From positions 372,001-436,000 of the forward strand of contig JANZNS010000003.1 of the NCBI GenBank assembly GCA_025153445.1: DNA of 64,000 nucleotides. Reading direction: 5' to 3'. Shown piece after piece: positions 43,890 to 52,382 of the stretch. The stretch comes from Marinobacter sp. BGYM27. GTDB lineage: Bacteria; Pseudomonadota; Gammaproteobacteria; Pseudomonadales; Oleiphilaceae. The notes beneath the pieces are model-generated. The model saw only the letters and a program-made list of their open reading frames with translations. It was not told the origin of the DNA and did not search any database. The position numbers and the translations under genes are program-made. The first letter of the stretch is position 1. Every line of letters begins with the position of its first letter.

Positions 43890-45335
43890 TTAGTGCTTAC
43901 TCACTCCAACAGCATAATCACCGTCGATCTTGACCTGAGTATAGGCATTGTCGCCCTCTTGATAAGACCACAACTCGTTCCAGCCTTCGTTATCGCTGTC
44001 AGTCAAAACGAAATAGCGGTTGCCCAGAACAAAGCCCTTATCAACGGAGCTGCTGAATGTATGCTGTGGAGTGAAAACATCGGTTGCGCTGTTAAGGCTG
44101 GAGACCACATAGCCATCAGTATTGTTACCGGTCACCGCGATGATCTGGTCATCGTAAACATACAGGAATGCCGAATCCTCGGAGCTGTGAATCATCTTGG
44201 TAGTCGCTTCGGTACCCTGGGTCCGCCAAATATCGACGGTTGCGGCACCTTCTTTTCGTGCCACAAAAAACGCGGTGTTACCAACGCTGACGAGGCTGGA
44301 TATAGAGGTAGACCCGGGATACAGATCCTTGATCATCCGGGTGCCAGCCTGAGTGCCATCGCTGGCCCATATTTCAGTATTGCGATAGACAGTATCACTA
44401 TTATCGTCGGCCGCATTATCGGCCCGGAAAACGAAATAATCTCCCACGCTGACAAGGTTGCGAATGTCTGCATTGCTGTCTGAATAGAGCGTCTCGTTGA
44501 TATCCGCAAACACCTGTGTGCCCGCCGGGGTGCCATCGCTCTTGTAGAGAACATAACCTTTGCCACCGTCAATGTAGTCACCCGCGCTGGCCCGAAAGTA
44601 GAGACTGCCTTTAAAGGCCAGGGCAAAGTCGGCACTGAAACCATCTACCCAGGTCACATTGGAGTCAATCAATTGGTCGTTATCCGCCGTGCCGAGGCCA
44701 GCAAAGACTTTCGAGCCGGTCCCACTGGCGTGATCGTCAACATTCGAATAGAAGATGAGCTGACCGTTATACTCCAAGAACTGCCCTGGTGAAGCATGGT
44801 CAATGTTCGAGTTACGTGTGTTGACCACGAATTCAGGGCCGGTGCTTTCATCTACAAATTTCCAGAGTGCCGTTGCCTGATAGGCATTGCTCTGCCCCTG
44901 AAAGTAGAGCGCATTCTTGTAAATGATCCCCTTGTTGCCGACAAAACCAGCATAACCGCCAGAAAACAGATCCTTGATGATGTAGGTACCGTCACTTGTC
45001 CCGTCGGTACGCCAAAGCTCCCTGCCCTCGAGATTCGTTGTCGCGGTGAAATAGGTAATGCCACCCAGCTCGCCCTGTATGGCGCCTCCTCCATCGAATT
45101 CACGAACCAACTCTGCTGAACCGTCACTGCCGAAGTTATAGAGTCCCGGTTGCTTGGTGTTCAGGTTGGTCAGTATTTTGAATGCATAGACCGTCTGCTC
45201 AACCTCATCTTCTTCGGGGTTGTCACCACCCGACACCGAATCATCGTTATCCCCGCAGGCAGTCAACACCAGCAATGCCAAACACAAGAGCGCATATCGC
45301 ACGAACAGGTTTGCTGAACCGTCTTTGTTTTTCAT
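43890..45335 (-). CDS. ELWxxDGT-repeat lipoprotein
   Basis: 481 aa from the ATG at 45335 (AGGA upstream; a frame of 37 earlier codons is unsupported). Lipobox LTAC at Cys27, then a Ser/Gly/Asp/Glu-rich spacer. The body consists of propeller-like repeats: ELWRTDGTSDGTYIIKDL (106-123), VLYKSDGTPAGTQVFADI, EIWASDGTQAGTRMIKDL, DIWRTQGTEATTKMI and a degenerate NELWSYQEGDN. ELWxxDGT repeats form beta propellers on surface or periplasmic proteins in many bacteria. The ligand is unknown. It is divergent from ytoQ over a 442-bp gap. Confidence 0.82.
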   Translation of the reverse strand: MKNKDGSANLFVRYALLCLALLVLTACGDNDDSVSGGDNPEEDEVEQTVYAFKILTNLNTKQPGLYNFGSDGSAELVREFDGGGAIQGELGGITYFTATTNLEGRELWRTDGTSDGTYIIKDLFSGGYAGFVGNKGIIYKNALYFQGQSNAYQATALWKFVDESTGPEFVVNTRNSNIDHASPGQFLEYNGQLIFYSNVDDHASGTGSKVFAGLGTADNDQLIDSNVTWVDGFSADFALAFKGSLYFRASAGDYIDGGKGYVLYKSDGTPAGTQVFADINETLYSDSNADIRNLVSVGDYFVFRADNAADDNSDTVYRNTEIWASDGTQAGTRMIKDLYPGSTSISSLVSVGNTAFFVARKEGAATVDIWRTQGTEATTKMIHSSEDSAFLYVYDDQIIAVTGNNTDGYVVSSLNSATDVFTPQHTFSSSVDKGFVLGNRYFVLTDSDNEGWNELWSYQEGDNAYTQVKIDGDYAVGVSKH

Positions 45336-45777
45336 ATCGTCCTCGTTATAAAACAACAGGGGGCTGCGGCATGCACAGCCTCTCCCAGCGCTTGTCAGGG
45401 CATTTGGATGCCAAAAGCTCATTCGCCCGGTAGAGACACCGGACACTCAGTTAATCGCAATGCGCAGGAGAGAAACGGAATAAACGACGGCGCACAGTAC
45501 TCGGATGGCAAGGTACACATCTGGCTGCTACGCCTTGAAAATGCGGGCCTTTTCACGCCAAAAGATAGTCGCTTGCGGATACGCGGTCTGTAGGCAAATT
45601 GTTGCGGTTATGTCTGTTTTTATGACACAACTATGGAATAAAGTGATGGACACCCCCTGTCAGTCAGGCGTGCTCCACATCAAACGGACCATGATAACCA
45701 GCAATCGCTCGCGTATGATGGACGCCTCTTACGTGGTCGAATACCGATCCTTCCCGATATCAACCAAGGAGACTTCC

Positions 45778-46221
45778 ATGATCTGGACTGTTTATTTATC
45801 TGGCGAAATCCATACCGATTGGCGTGAACAGATTCAGGCTGGAGCTGAAGCAGCGGGATTGCCGGTGGAATTCACCGCGCCTGTCACTGATCACGCAGCC
45901 AGTGACGCTGCAGGTGATGTGCTGGGCAAGCCGGACGTGCCTTTCTGGCGTGATCACCAGTCGTCAAAGGTCAACGGTATTCGTACCAAAACACTTTTGG
46001 AACAATGCGACCTGGCCGTCATCCGCTTTGGCGACAAGTACAAGCAATGGAATGCAGCCTTTGATGCGGGGTTTTGTGCCGCTATGGGCACCCCCTACAT
46101 CACCCTCCACAATGACGACATTATCCACCCCCTGAAAGAAGTGGATGCATCCGCCATGGCCTGGGCGCAAACGCCGGAGCAAGTGGTTGAGGTGTTGAAG
46201 TACGTTATTACGGCGCGGTAA
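45778..46221 (+). CDS. YtoQ family protein
   Basis: 147 aa from the ATG after AAGGAG; an upstream frame extension to 45505 is unsupported. IWTVYLSGEIHTDWREQI start, VLGKPDVPFWRDHQSSKVNG and FGDKYKQWNAAFDAGFCAAM (the conserved K-x-W-N-x-x-FD motif) match YtoQ. The fold resembles nucleoside 2-deoxyribosyltransferases (GFCAAMGTPYITLHN). Function unestablished. It ends in a strong hairpin. Confidence 0.85.
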   Translation: MIWTVYLSGEIHTDWREQIQAGAEAAGLPVEFTAPVTDHAASDAAGDVLGKPDVPFWRDHQSSKVNGIRTKTLLEQCDLAVIRFGDKYKQWNAAFDAGFCAAMGTPYITLHNDDIIHPLKEVDASAMAWAQTPEQVVEVLKYVITAR

Positions 46222-46232
46222 AACGCGAAATC

Positions 46233-46270
46233 GGGACGGGATGATCAGTGCGTCGAATTCATCCCGTCCC
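46233..46270 (+). terminator. Strong hairpin between ytoQ and the DUF3010 gene
   Basis: GGGACGGGATGA (46233-46244) and TCATCCCGTCCC (46259-46270) pair perfectly over 12 bp with a 14-nt loop. Convergent genes flank it at 46221 and 46314. There is no T-run. Confidence 0.6.
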
Positions 46271-46313
46271 GGCTAACGTAAAAGCGTCTTGAATTGAACA
46301 AAGCAAAGGGCAG

Positions 46314-46751
46314 TTACGCCTGCCCTGATTTCGCTGCTGCGTAGGCCACCACGAAGGCCGCTTCCTGAAACATTTTGAGTCCGGTATCAGCAAAGTCGAT
46401 AGGCAGCGGGTTGGCAGCCAGTGTCGATTTGATGAGCGCAGGCGGGTACAGGGAAACTTTCAAGTACTTGCCTGGAATCAACTGGATCGCGGCCTCCAGC
46501 TTGAAGCTGATAGCGCCTCCGGCAAATTTACCTTTGGGCATCCGCTCTTTTATCGCGACCTTTTTCACGCCGTATTCCGCCATCAGCTCCGCAAACGAGG
46601 TCTGAAAATCCCGCAGATCTTCACGGGTGTGATTCTTCTTTAGCGTTAGCTTGCGTACTTTGCTATCTGGGAGACTGAACTGCCCCTGGTCAAGATTGAG
46701 AAAGCAGACGACAGCATCGCTACCGGTCAATTCAACACCGCAAATAATCAT
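46314..46751 (-). CDS. DUF3010 family protein
   Basis: 145 aa. MIICGVELTGSDAVVCFLNL opens with the RNase H-like strand (C-G-V-E) that characterises DUF3010, then KLTLKKNHTREDLRDFQTSF, KVAIKERMPKGKFAGGAISF and FKLEAAIQLI. An RNase H-like fold is likely; catalysis is unproven. It is 12 bp downstream of the SEC-C protein gene on the same strand. Confidence 0.8.
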   Translation of the reverse strand: MIICGVELTGSDAVVCFLNLDQGQFSLPDSKVRKLTLKKNHTREDLRDFQTSFAELMAEYGVKKVAIKERMPKGKFAGGAISFKLEAAIQLIPGKYLKVSLYPPALIKSTLAANPLPIDFADTGLKMFQEAAFVVAYAAAKSGQA

Positions 46752-46763
46752 AAAAAGCCCTTT

Positions 46764-47108
46764 CTAACCGCAACACTTCTTGAACTTGAGGCCACTGCCA
46801 CAGCTGCAGGGATCATTACGCGATGGCACCTTACTCTGCGTCACCGGCGCGCCCTTGTTCAATATTGCCGTCAATTCACCGATGGATTCGACCGCCCCTT
46901 CACTCGTATCAAGCCTGATATCCGCATGCAGCTGCGCTTCGGCAACCATCGCTTCGACTTCCTGCTTGCGCGCATCACTGGTAACGACAAGTGCTAGCGG
47001 GTATTTCCTGCTCCCACTCTTTTTTACAGCATCGGGCTGATAGCCACCGTAGGCCGTATGATGCTGACGGGCATCCTGCCTACCTTTGAAGAAAAATTTA
47101 TCTGACAT
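46764..47108 (-). CDS. SEC-C motif protein (PBPRA1643-like)
   Basis: 114 aa from the ATG at 47108 (GGAT upstream; 33 earlier codons unsupported). N-terminal MSDKFFFKGRQDARQHHTAY, then a ferredoxin-like region (LALVVTSDARKQEVEAMVAE; LHADIRLDTSEGAVESIGEL) and a terminal zinc-binding SEC-C motif DPCSCGSGLKFKKCCG. SEC-C binds Zn2+ and often contacts ribosomes or SecB. Probably cotranscribed with the DUF3010 gene. Confidence 0.82.
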   Translation of the reverse strand: MSDKFFFKGRQDARQHHTAYGGYQPDAVKKSGSRKYPLALVVTSDARKQEVEAMVAEAQLHADIRLDTSEGAVESIGELTAILNKGAPVTQSKVPSRNDPCSCGSGLKFKKCCG

Positions 47109-47362
47109 GCTGAAATCCTGATGAGGAGGGAGGCCCTTTTGAGCACAATGGTCGAATTTTCGTGTGCTCAGGGCGTTGGCGACATAATACGCTGAAGCGC
47201 GGTGCATTGCCGCAAATCAGTGCATCAAGCTCATTTGAGCTTCACCATAGTGTTTCGAAAAGAAGATGCACCTGCAGTGCGTTTGCAACGCGGCCGAGGG
47301 GAAAGCGCATACTGTCTAACGATATTAGATTCAGCGGGCGCCAGCTCAGTACGTAAAGACAC

Positions 47363-48292
47363 TCAGACGGCAACACCGCTAATTGGCAAAACCTCTTGCC
47401 CAAGCCAGACAGTGCTGAGGGAGGGACCTTCGGGCTGGATATCTGCACAGGTATCATACCGCATCACTTCACTGGCTCCGCACCGCACCATAAGACGACC
47501 TGACGAGGCGCCAGCACCCCAAAGCACGACAACGTTGGTTATGTCCCCTGAGGAGTCAGCCTGCGTTGACTCAATCTCTATTTTGGCTGTGTAGCCCCTG
47601 GTACTCAGCCATTGGAGCGCTGCTATCTCGGCACACTGCTCTACTGGCTTCAGCTCCGGATTACCCCGATAGCAGGGCAGATAGGGGCAATCGTGAGACT
47701 CTGCTTCGAGGAAGGGCAAAATGTCGTCTGGCGCAATGCGGCCGTACTTTCGGTTGGCAGGAAAAACAATAGCGCTGGTTGCGAGCCGACAACCACCAAG
47801 ATGTGAGCTCTGCCAAACGTCAAAGCGGTAGCCATTGAGGTTCACCGCATGCTCCAAAGATTTGAACGTAGCATAGCCAAACCTGGCACAGCACTTGTCC
47901 TTTTTGCCGTGAGTGCAGCATAAAACGAGAGGGGCGCTCATCGGAATGGGGAGCCAGGGCTCAATCGATGCACTCGTATTCAGGGCTTTTAGAAATGCCG
48001 GCAGCTCGTCCCGGGTCAAATCCAGTTGCAGATTCTCTGGTATCAGAAAAACCCGATGCTGCTCGGGTGACTGTTGCTCACGATGAATGAGATTGACCCG
48101 GCGACCGGATTCAACAACAGCTTCAATGCCGTCAATAACGTCCGGGGCCATATCTTTGGCTCTACGCAGACTGCGCAGCCATTTCCCGCTCGGCCAGCTG
48201 ATCAAAAGATTACGCTGTGCATGAGCACCGGTTCCGGCCAGTGGATCACCGACCTTCTCGCTCTCAACAGCACAAAACACTCGGTTAGGCAT
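47363..48292 (-). CDS. Sucrase/ferredoxin-like [2Fe-2S] protein, candidate ferric-siderophore reductase
   Basis: 309 aa from the ATG at 48292; a TTG three codons earlier is an alternative. Family landmarks: LVLCCTHGKKDKCCARFGYA, VWQSSHLGGCRLATSAIVFP and YGRIAPDDI, the CTHGxxDxCC and SSHxGGxR motifs of the thioredoxin-like [2Fe-2S] (Apd1/sucrase-ferredoxin) family. It lies 42 bp downstream of the siderophore ABC ATPase gene on the same strand, behind a Fur-like site. A cytosolic role in reducing imported ferric siderophore is a reasonable inference, not proven. Confidence 0.75.
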   Translation of the reverse strand: MPNRVFCAVESEKVGDPLAGTGAHAQRNLLISWPSGKWLRSLRRAKDMAPDVIDGIEAVVESGRRVNLIHREQQSPEQHRVFLIPENLQLDLTRDELPAFLKALNTSASIEPWLPIPMSAPLVLCCTHGKKDKCCARFGYATFKSLEHAVNLNGYRFDVWQSSHLGGCRLATSAIVFPANRKYGRIAPDDILPFLEAESHDCPYLPCYRGNPELKPVEQCAEIAALQWLSTRGYTAKIEIESTQADSSGDITNVVVLWGAGASSGRLMVRCGASEVMRYDTCADIQPEGPSLSTVWLGQEVLPISGVAV

Positions 48293-48334
48293 AAGCAACA
48301 AACTTCGTCATAAATTCTCTAATGCGAGCCACGC

Positions 48335-49186
48335 CTAAGACGCAACACAAGAGTTCAACGGCACTGGGGTGGGCGCTGTTCGCCGAGCTTTAGGTATACA
48401 AACAGGTCGACCGCTTTCCGGATCGATGAGTATATGGCTGTCCAGATCAAATACCTGTTTCAGATTGGCCGCTGTGAAGACTTGATCCGGCGACCCCAAA
48501 TACTCAATTTTGCCCGCATTCAACATAACAATTGTATCGGCATAGGCCGCCGCGAGATTGAGGTCATGCAAAACAATCAGCAGTGTTCGGCCTTTGTCAT
48601 GGGCCAGGCTTACCAGCAGCTCAAGCAGATCTACCTGCACTTTGAGATCAAGAAAGGTGGTGGGTTCATCCAGCAAGATCAGGTCAGTTTTCTGAGCCAG
48701 CACCATCGCTATCCAGCAGCGCTGACGCTGCCCCCCTGATAGCGCATCAACCGGGCGATCGGCAAATCCGGCAACATCAGCGATATCCATCGCCTCACTG
48801 ACGGCAATTTCATCCCGCTTCGACCATTGTTTCCAGAGCGACTGATAGGGAAAACGACCAAGATTAACCAGTTCTCTGACGGTCAAACCTTCGGGTGCGG
48901 TAGAGCTTTGAGGGAGCATGCCCAAACGCTGGGCCACGGAGCGCGTGGATTGCCTGTGTATTGAGTGACCATCCAGTATGACGCCACCAGCCCTGGGCTC
49001 TATAGTACGGGCCAATGTTTTGAGCAAGGTGGATTTGCCACTACCATTCGGCCCCAAAAGGACCGTCACCTTACCGTCTTCTACCTGAAAATCCACGCTG
49101 CGAAGGATCAGGTTATCGTTGTAGGCAACATCCAGTCCTTGCCCTTCCAGGCGGCAGTTCATATCGGTTTTCCGGGGCGAAGCCAT
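48335..49186 (-). CDS. Ferric-siderophore ABC transporter ATP-binding protein (FecE/FepC type)
   Basis: 283 aa. Walker A LGPNGSGKST, Q-loop GMLPQSS, signature LSGGQRQRCWIAMVLAQ, Walker B DLILLDEPTTFLD and switch His in VLHDLNLAAAYAD. The helix after LSGGQ and the PYQSLWKQWSKRDE segment are typical of FepC/FecE importers. It energises the FecCD pair at 50273-52314. It is divergent from the binding-protein gene, sharing an 82-bp promoter region with the Fur-like site. Confidence 0.93.
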   Translation of the reverse strand: MASPRKTDMNCRLEGQGLDVAYNDNLILRSVDFQVEDGKVTVLLGPNGSGKSTLLKTLARTIEPRAGGVILDGHSIHRQSTRSVAQRLGMLPQSSTAPEGLTVRELVNLGRFPYQSLWKQWSKRDEIAVSEAMDIADVAGFADRPVDALSGGQRQRCWIAMVLAQKTDLILLDEPTTFLDLKVQVDLLELLVSLAHDKGRTLLIVLHDLNLAAAYADTIVMLNAGKIEYLGSPDQVFTAANLKQVFDLDSHILIDPESGRPVCIPKARRTAPTPVPLNSCVAS

Positions 49187-49219
49187 AGACGCTATCGAAA
49201 TCAGTTAAACGGTGATGGT

Positions 49220-49241
49220 ATTATTTATCATTCTCATTTTC
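49220..49241. promoter_or_regulatory. Fur-box-like site between the divergent siderophore transport genes
   Basis: The AT-rich block TTATTTATCATTCTCATTTT (49221-49240) reads on the other strand as AATGAGAATGATAAATAA, close to Fur boxes built from GATAAT/ATTATC hexamers. It lies 34 bp before the ATPase start and 29 bp before the binding-protein start, so it could repress both in iron-replete cells. Confidence 0.6.
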
Positions 49242-49268
49242 AATTAAGCGGAAGTCCGACCAACACCC

Positions 49269-50279
49269 ATGCCATCCCTTTTGTTGACACACGGTCGCCC
49301 ACGCACCGCTTGGTCACTTGCATCGATAATCCACGTCATGTTTGTGATGACCCTGTTCACCGGTTTTTCTAGCGCGACTCATGGACAGCCATCCGAAGCC
49401 ATGGATCAGACAAACACTGTGGACCACCCCAAACATAGCCAGATCGCACCCAAAAGGGTGGTCACACTGTTCCAGGGCGCAACCGATAACGCCGTGGCTT
49501 TGGGCCTGAAACCGGTAGGCGTCGTTGAGTCGTGGACAGAGCAGCCAATGTACCATTACTTGCGACCGTACCTTGAAGGTGTCCATTATCTGGGACTGGA
49601 AACTCAACCTGATCTGGAATCCATTGCCTGGTTAAACCCGGATCTCATTGTTGGAGAAAGGAGTCGCCACCAGCTCATATCCCCTCTGCTCTCCCGTATC
49701 GCCCCCACCGTTATTGCGGATCAGCTTTACGACTTTAAAGCGCTACTCAAGCTCATGGGACAGGCAGCTGGCCGTGAGCACAAAGCAGATGAGCTACTGG
49801 CGTGCTGGCAGGTTCGCGTTGAAGACTTCCGCATGAAGATGGCCTCCCGACTGGGGGAAAGATGGCCGCAGAAGGTGTCGGTAATCCGCTTCCGGGGCGC
49901 CAGCGCCCGCATCTACTACGGCGGATTTGCCCGCTCAGTTCTCGATGAACTGGGCTTCACCCGGCCAGAATCACAACGACAATCCGGTTGGGGAATTAAT
50001 CTGACGAGCCAGGAAAGTATCCCCGCCATGGATGCGGAGGCCATCTTTGTATTTATGGTCGAATCCAACCCTTCCGTCATGGAAACCTACCGCACCTGGA
50101 CCCGGCACCCTCTGTGGCAGCAACTTGAAGCCGCAAGGTCAAAGCAGATCTATAAAGTTAATCCGGTGACGTGGAACATGGGCGGTGGCTATTTGGCCGC
50201 CAACAACCTGCTGGACGAACTCTACGCTCACTATTCTCTTGAGCCGCTGAACCAGGCGCAGGAATGCTGCACATGCTGA
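49269..50279 (+). CDS. Ferric-siderophore periplasmic binding protein (FecB/FhuD type)
   Basis: 336 aa. Signal peptide ending around THGQP (residue 40). Class III binding fold: PKRVVTLFQGATDNAVALG (first half), then LGLETQPDLESIAWLNPDLI with the characteristic (T/Q)PDLExIxxLxPDLI motif, a connecting helix LLKLMGQAAGREHKADELLA, and second half VIRFRGASARIYYGG. It delivers ferric siderophore to the FecCD permeases. Its last 7 bases overlap the next gene. Confidence 0.88.
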   Translation: MPSLLLTHGRPRTAWSLASIIHVMFVMTLFTGFSSATHGQPSEAMDQTNTVDHPKHSQIAPKRVVTLFQGATDNAVALGLKPVGVVESWTEQPMYHYLRPYLEGVHYLGLETQPDLESIAWLNPDLIVGERSRHQLISPLLSRIAPTVIADQLYDFKALLKLMGQAAGREHKADELLACWQVRVEDFRMKMASRLGERWPQKVSVIRFRGASARIYYGGFARSVLDELGFTRPESQRQSGWGINLTSQESIPAMDAEAIFVFMVESNPSVMETYRTWTRHPLWQQLEAARSKQIYKVNPVTWNMGGGYLAANNLLDELYAHYSLEPLNQAQECCTC

Positions 50280-51277
50280 CGTCAACATCAGGCAAGCTTG
50301 CAGGTCTGGCGATAGCATTACTACTGGTCGTGATGAGCTTCGCCGGCAGTCTCGCTTTTGGGCAGTTTGCAACATCGTTCTCTACACTGATGCGCGCGCT
50401 GTTAGCCTATGACCCCGCCTCCACCAGCCACCTCATTATTGTGACCGAAAGATTGCCACGCGCGATCGTGGCGGTATTGGTAGGCGCCAGCCTGGCCGTC
50501 TCCGGCGCGCTGATGCAGTCACTGACCCGGAACGCACTGGCATCTCCCGGCATATTGGGTATCAACGCAGGTGCCATGCTGTTCGTGGTGATCAGTGCAG
50601 CCTTCTTTACCGATAACGTACCGGCGTCACTTATTTGGGCGGCCTTTATGGGAGCGGCAACTGCAGGCAGCATTGTCTACTTCCTCGGACGGGAGCCAGG
50701 GGCCGGCAGCTCGCCGCTGCGCACAGTACTCGCAGGTGTTGCGGTATCAGCCCTGTTTGTCTCGTTCGCGCAAGGTTTACTGGTGGTCAATCAGGAGCGG
50801 TTCGGAAGTCTGGTTTTCTGGCTGGCCGGTTCTGTTTCCGGACGCGGGCTCGATATGCTCTGGCCAATGCTGCCGCTGTTCGCTGGCGCTTCTGTGATCT
50901 GTGTATTCCTCACCCGCCAACTCAATGTCCTGTCACTCGACGATGAAGTGGTTCGGGCGCTTGGTCAACGTACGGGACTCGTCAGGCTTACCGCCGGTCT
51001 CGTCGTGATAGTGCTGTCGGGTGCATCAGTCGCTCTCGCCGGAATGATTGGCTTTATCGGACTAATCGTGCCCCATATCACCCGTGGCGTATTTGGCCGG
51101 GACCACCGATGGTTACTCCCCGGATGCACGTTGCTTGGGGCCTCTCTTTTGCTGATTGCTGACACCGCCGCACGGTTTGTTATCCCTCCACAGGAAGTAC
51201 CTGTAGGTGTTATGACTGCCCTGCTGGGAGCCCCGCTGTTCCTCTATCTGGCCAGCCGCAGGAGCCAGTCGTTATGA
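50273..51277 (+). CDS. FecCD-family permease subunit 1
   Basis: 334 aa from the ATG at 50273, which overlaps the preceding stop (ATGCTGA); the ATG at 50264 is an alternative. About ten helices. Family motifs: RLPRAIVAVLVGASLAVSGA, LMQSLTRNALASPGILGINA (G-x-x-x-Q-x-x-x-RNPLA-x-P), GSVSGRGLDMLWPMLPLF and GFIGLIVPHITRG (coupling helix). It pairs with the next subunit. Confidence 0.9.
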   Translation: MLTSTSGKLAGLAIALLLVVMSFAGSLAFGQFATSFSTLMRALLAYDPASTSHLIIVTERLPRAIVAVLVGASLAVSGALMQSLTRNALASPGILGINAGAMLFVVISAAFFTDNVPASLIWAAFMGAATAGSIVYFLGREPGAGSSPLRTVLAGVAVSALFVSFAQGLLVVNQERFGSLVFWLAGSVSGRGLDMLWPMLPLFAGASVICVFLTRQLNVLSLDDEVVRALGQRTGLVRLTAGLVVIVLSGASVALAGMIGFIGLIVPHITRGVFGRDHRWLLPGCTLLGASLLLIADTAARFVIPPQEVPVGVMTALLGAPLFLYLASRRSQSL

Positions 51278-52314
51278 GCAACACCGCGATCGTGTTAAGA
51301 ACCCGGAGTGAACGACTGACTCTTCGTTTATCACGGCATACCCTGTTTGTCGTAGCTGCACTCGGTACAGCCCTTCTTGGCAGCGCATTTGTTTCTCTGT
51401 GCCTTGGCAGTCATTCAACCTCGCCGGCAAACGTATTTCAGGCTCTGGTATCACCACATGAAAGTGACATTGCGCTGATCGTCCGCGAAATCCGGCTACC
51501 AAGGGTTTTGTTGGCTATTCTGGTTGGCGCCGCACTTGGCGTGGCCGGTCTAGTTTTGCAGGGACTGGTGCGCAATCCGCTTGCATCACCGGACGTCATC
51601 GGCATTACCAGTGGCGCATCGGCGGCCGCCGTGTTCCTGCTTACGATAGGCGGTGCCGCTCAAGGCAGCCCCTTAATACCCGTCGTTGCCATTGCCGGCG
51701 CCTTCGCGGTGGCGCTGACCATTCTGACGGTGGCATGGATAAAGCATGCCACTCCCGGGCAACTTATACTCGTGGGTATAGGCATCGCATCGGCTATGGG
51801 CGCGCTCATTACGCTAATGATCGTTACGAGCCCAGACACTACAGCGATGAATGCGTACCTCTGGCTAACCGGCAGCCTCTATGCTGCGCAATGGGGCGAC
51901 GTACTGGGATTGCTGCCGTGGGTGGCAGTTTTTCTTCCGTTGGCGCTAAGCCGTGCACGCCATCTGGACATTATGGCTATGGGTGACGACATGGCCACCA
52001 GTCTTGGAAGCGCCCTGAATCTAAATCGGCTGGTTTTACTGTTAGCAGCGGTCGCACTTGCCGGTTCAGCTGTCGCGTTCGCCGGTGGCCTGAGCTTTAT
52101 AGGACTTGTTGCCCCTCATATGGCCCGTAACCTGAGCCGGTCAGGATCTGCTGGATTAATACTTATAGCCGCTATGGTGGGCGCTCTGATGCTACTGCTT
52201 GCCGACATCATCGGTAGGATCGGGTTTGCCCCGAGAGATTTGCCTGCGGGTGTCTTTGTGGCCTGTATCGGCGCACCCTATTTTGTCTATCAATTGCATC
52301 GCCTGAGGCGTTGA
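51274..52314 (+). CDS. FecCD-family permease subunit 2
   Basis: 346 aa, ATG overlapping the previous stop in ATGA. Motifs RLPRVLLAILVGAALGVAGL, VLQGLVRNPLASPDVIGITS, GLSFIGLVAPHMARNL and a terminal LPAGVFVACIGAPYFVYQLH. Together with subunit 1, the ATPase and the binding protein it completes a ferric-siderophore importer. It ends 68 bp before the convergent receptor gene. Confidence 0.9.
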   Translation: MSNTAIVLRTRSERLTLRLSRHTLFVVAALGTALLGSAFVSLCLGSHSTSPANVFQALVSPHESDIALIVREIRLPRVLLAILVGAALGVAGLVLQGLVRNPLASPDVIGITSGASAAAVFLLTIGGAAQGSPLIPVVAIAGAFAVALTILTVAWIKHATPGQLILVGIGIASAMGALITLMIVTSPDTTAMNAYLWLTGSLYAAQWGDVLGLLPWVAVFLPLALSRARHLDIMAMGDDMATSLGSALNLNRLVLLLAAVALAGSAVAFAGGLSFIGLVAPHMARNLSRSGSAGLILIAAMVGALMLLLADIIGRIGFAPRDLPAGVFVACIGAPYFVYQLHRLRR

Positions 52315-52326
52315 GACTCCAAAACC

Positions 52327-52366
52327 GACGCGTCGCCGATCATGTAAGCTCGATCGGCGGCGCGTC
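52327..52366. terminator. Convergent terminator-like hairpin
   Basis: GACGCGTCGCCGATC (52327-52341) pairs with GATCGGCGGCGCGTC (52352-52366) over 15 bp with one G-U pair and a 10-nt loop. It lies between the stops of the second permease and the TonB-dependent receptor. No T-run on either strand. Confidence 0.6.
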
Positions 52367-52382
52367 CTGTTCTCAACTCCAC

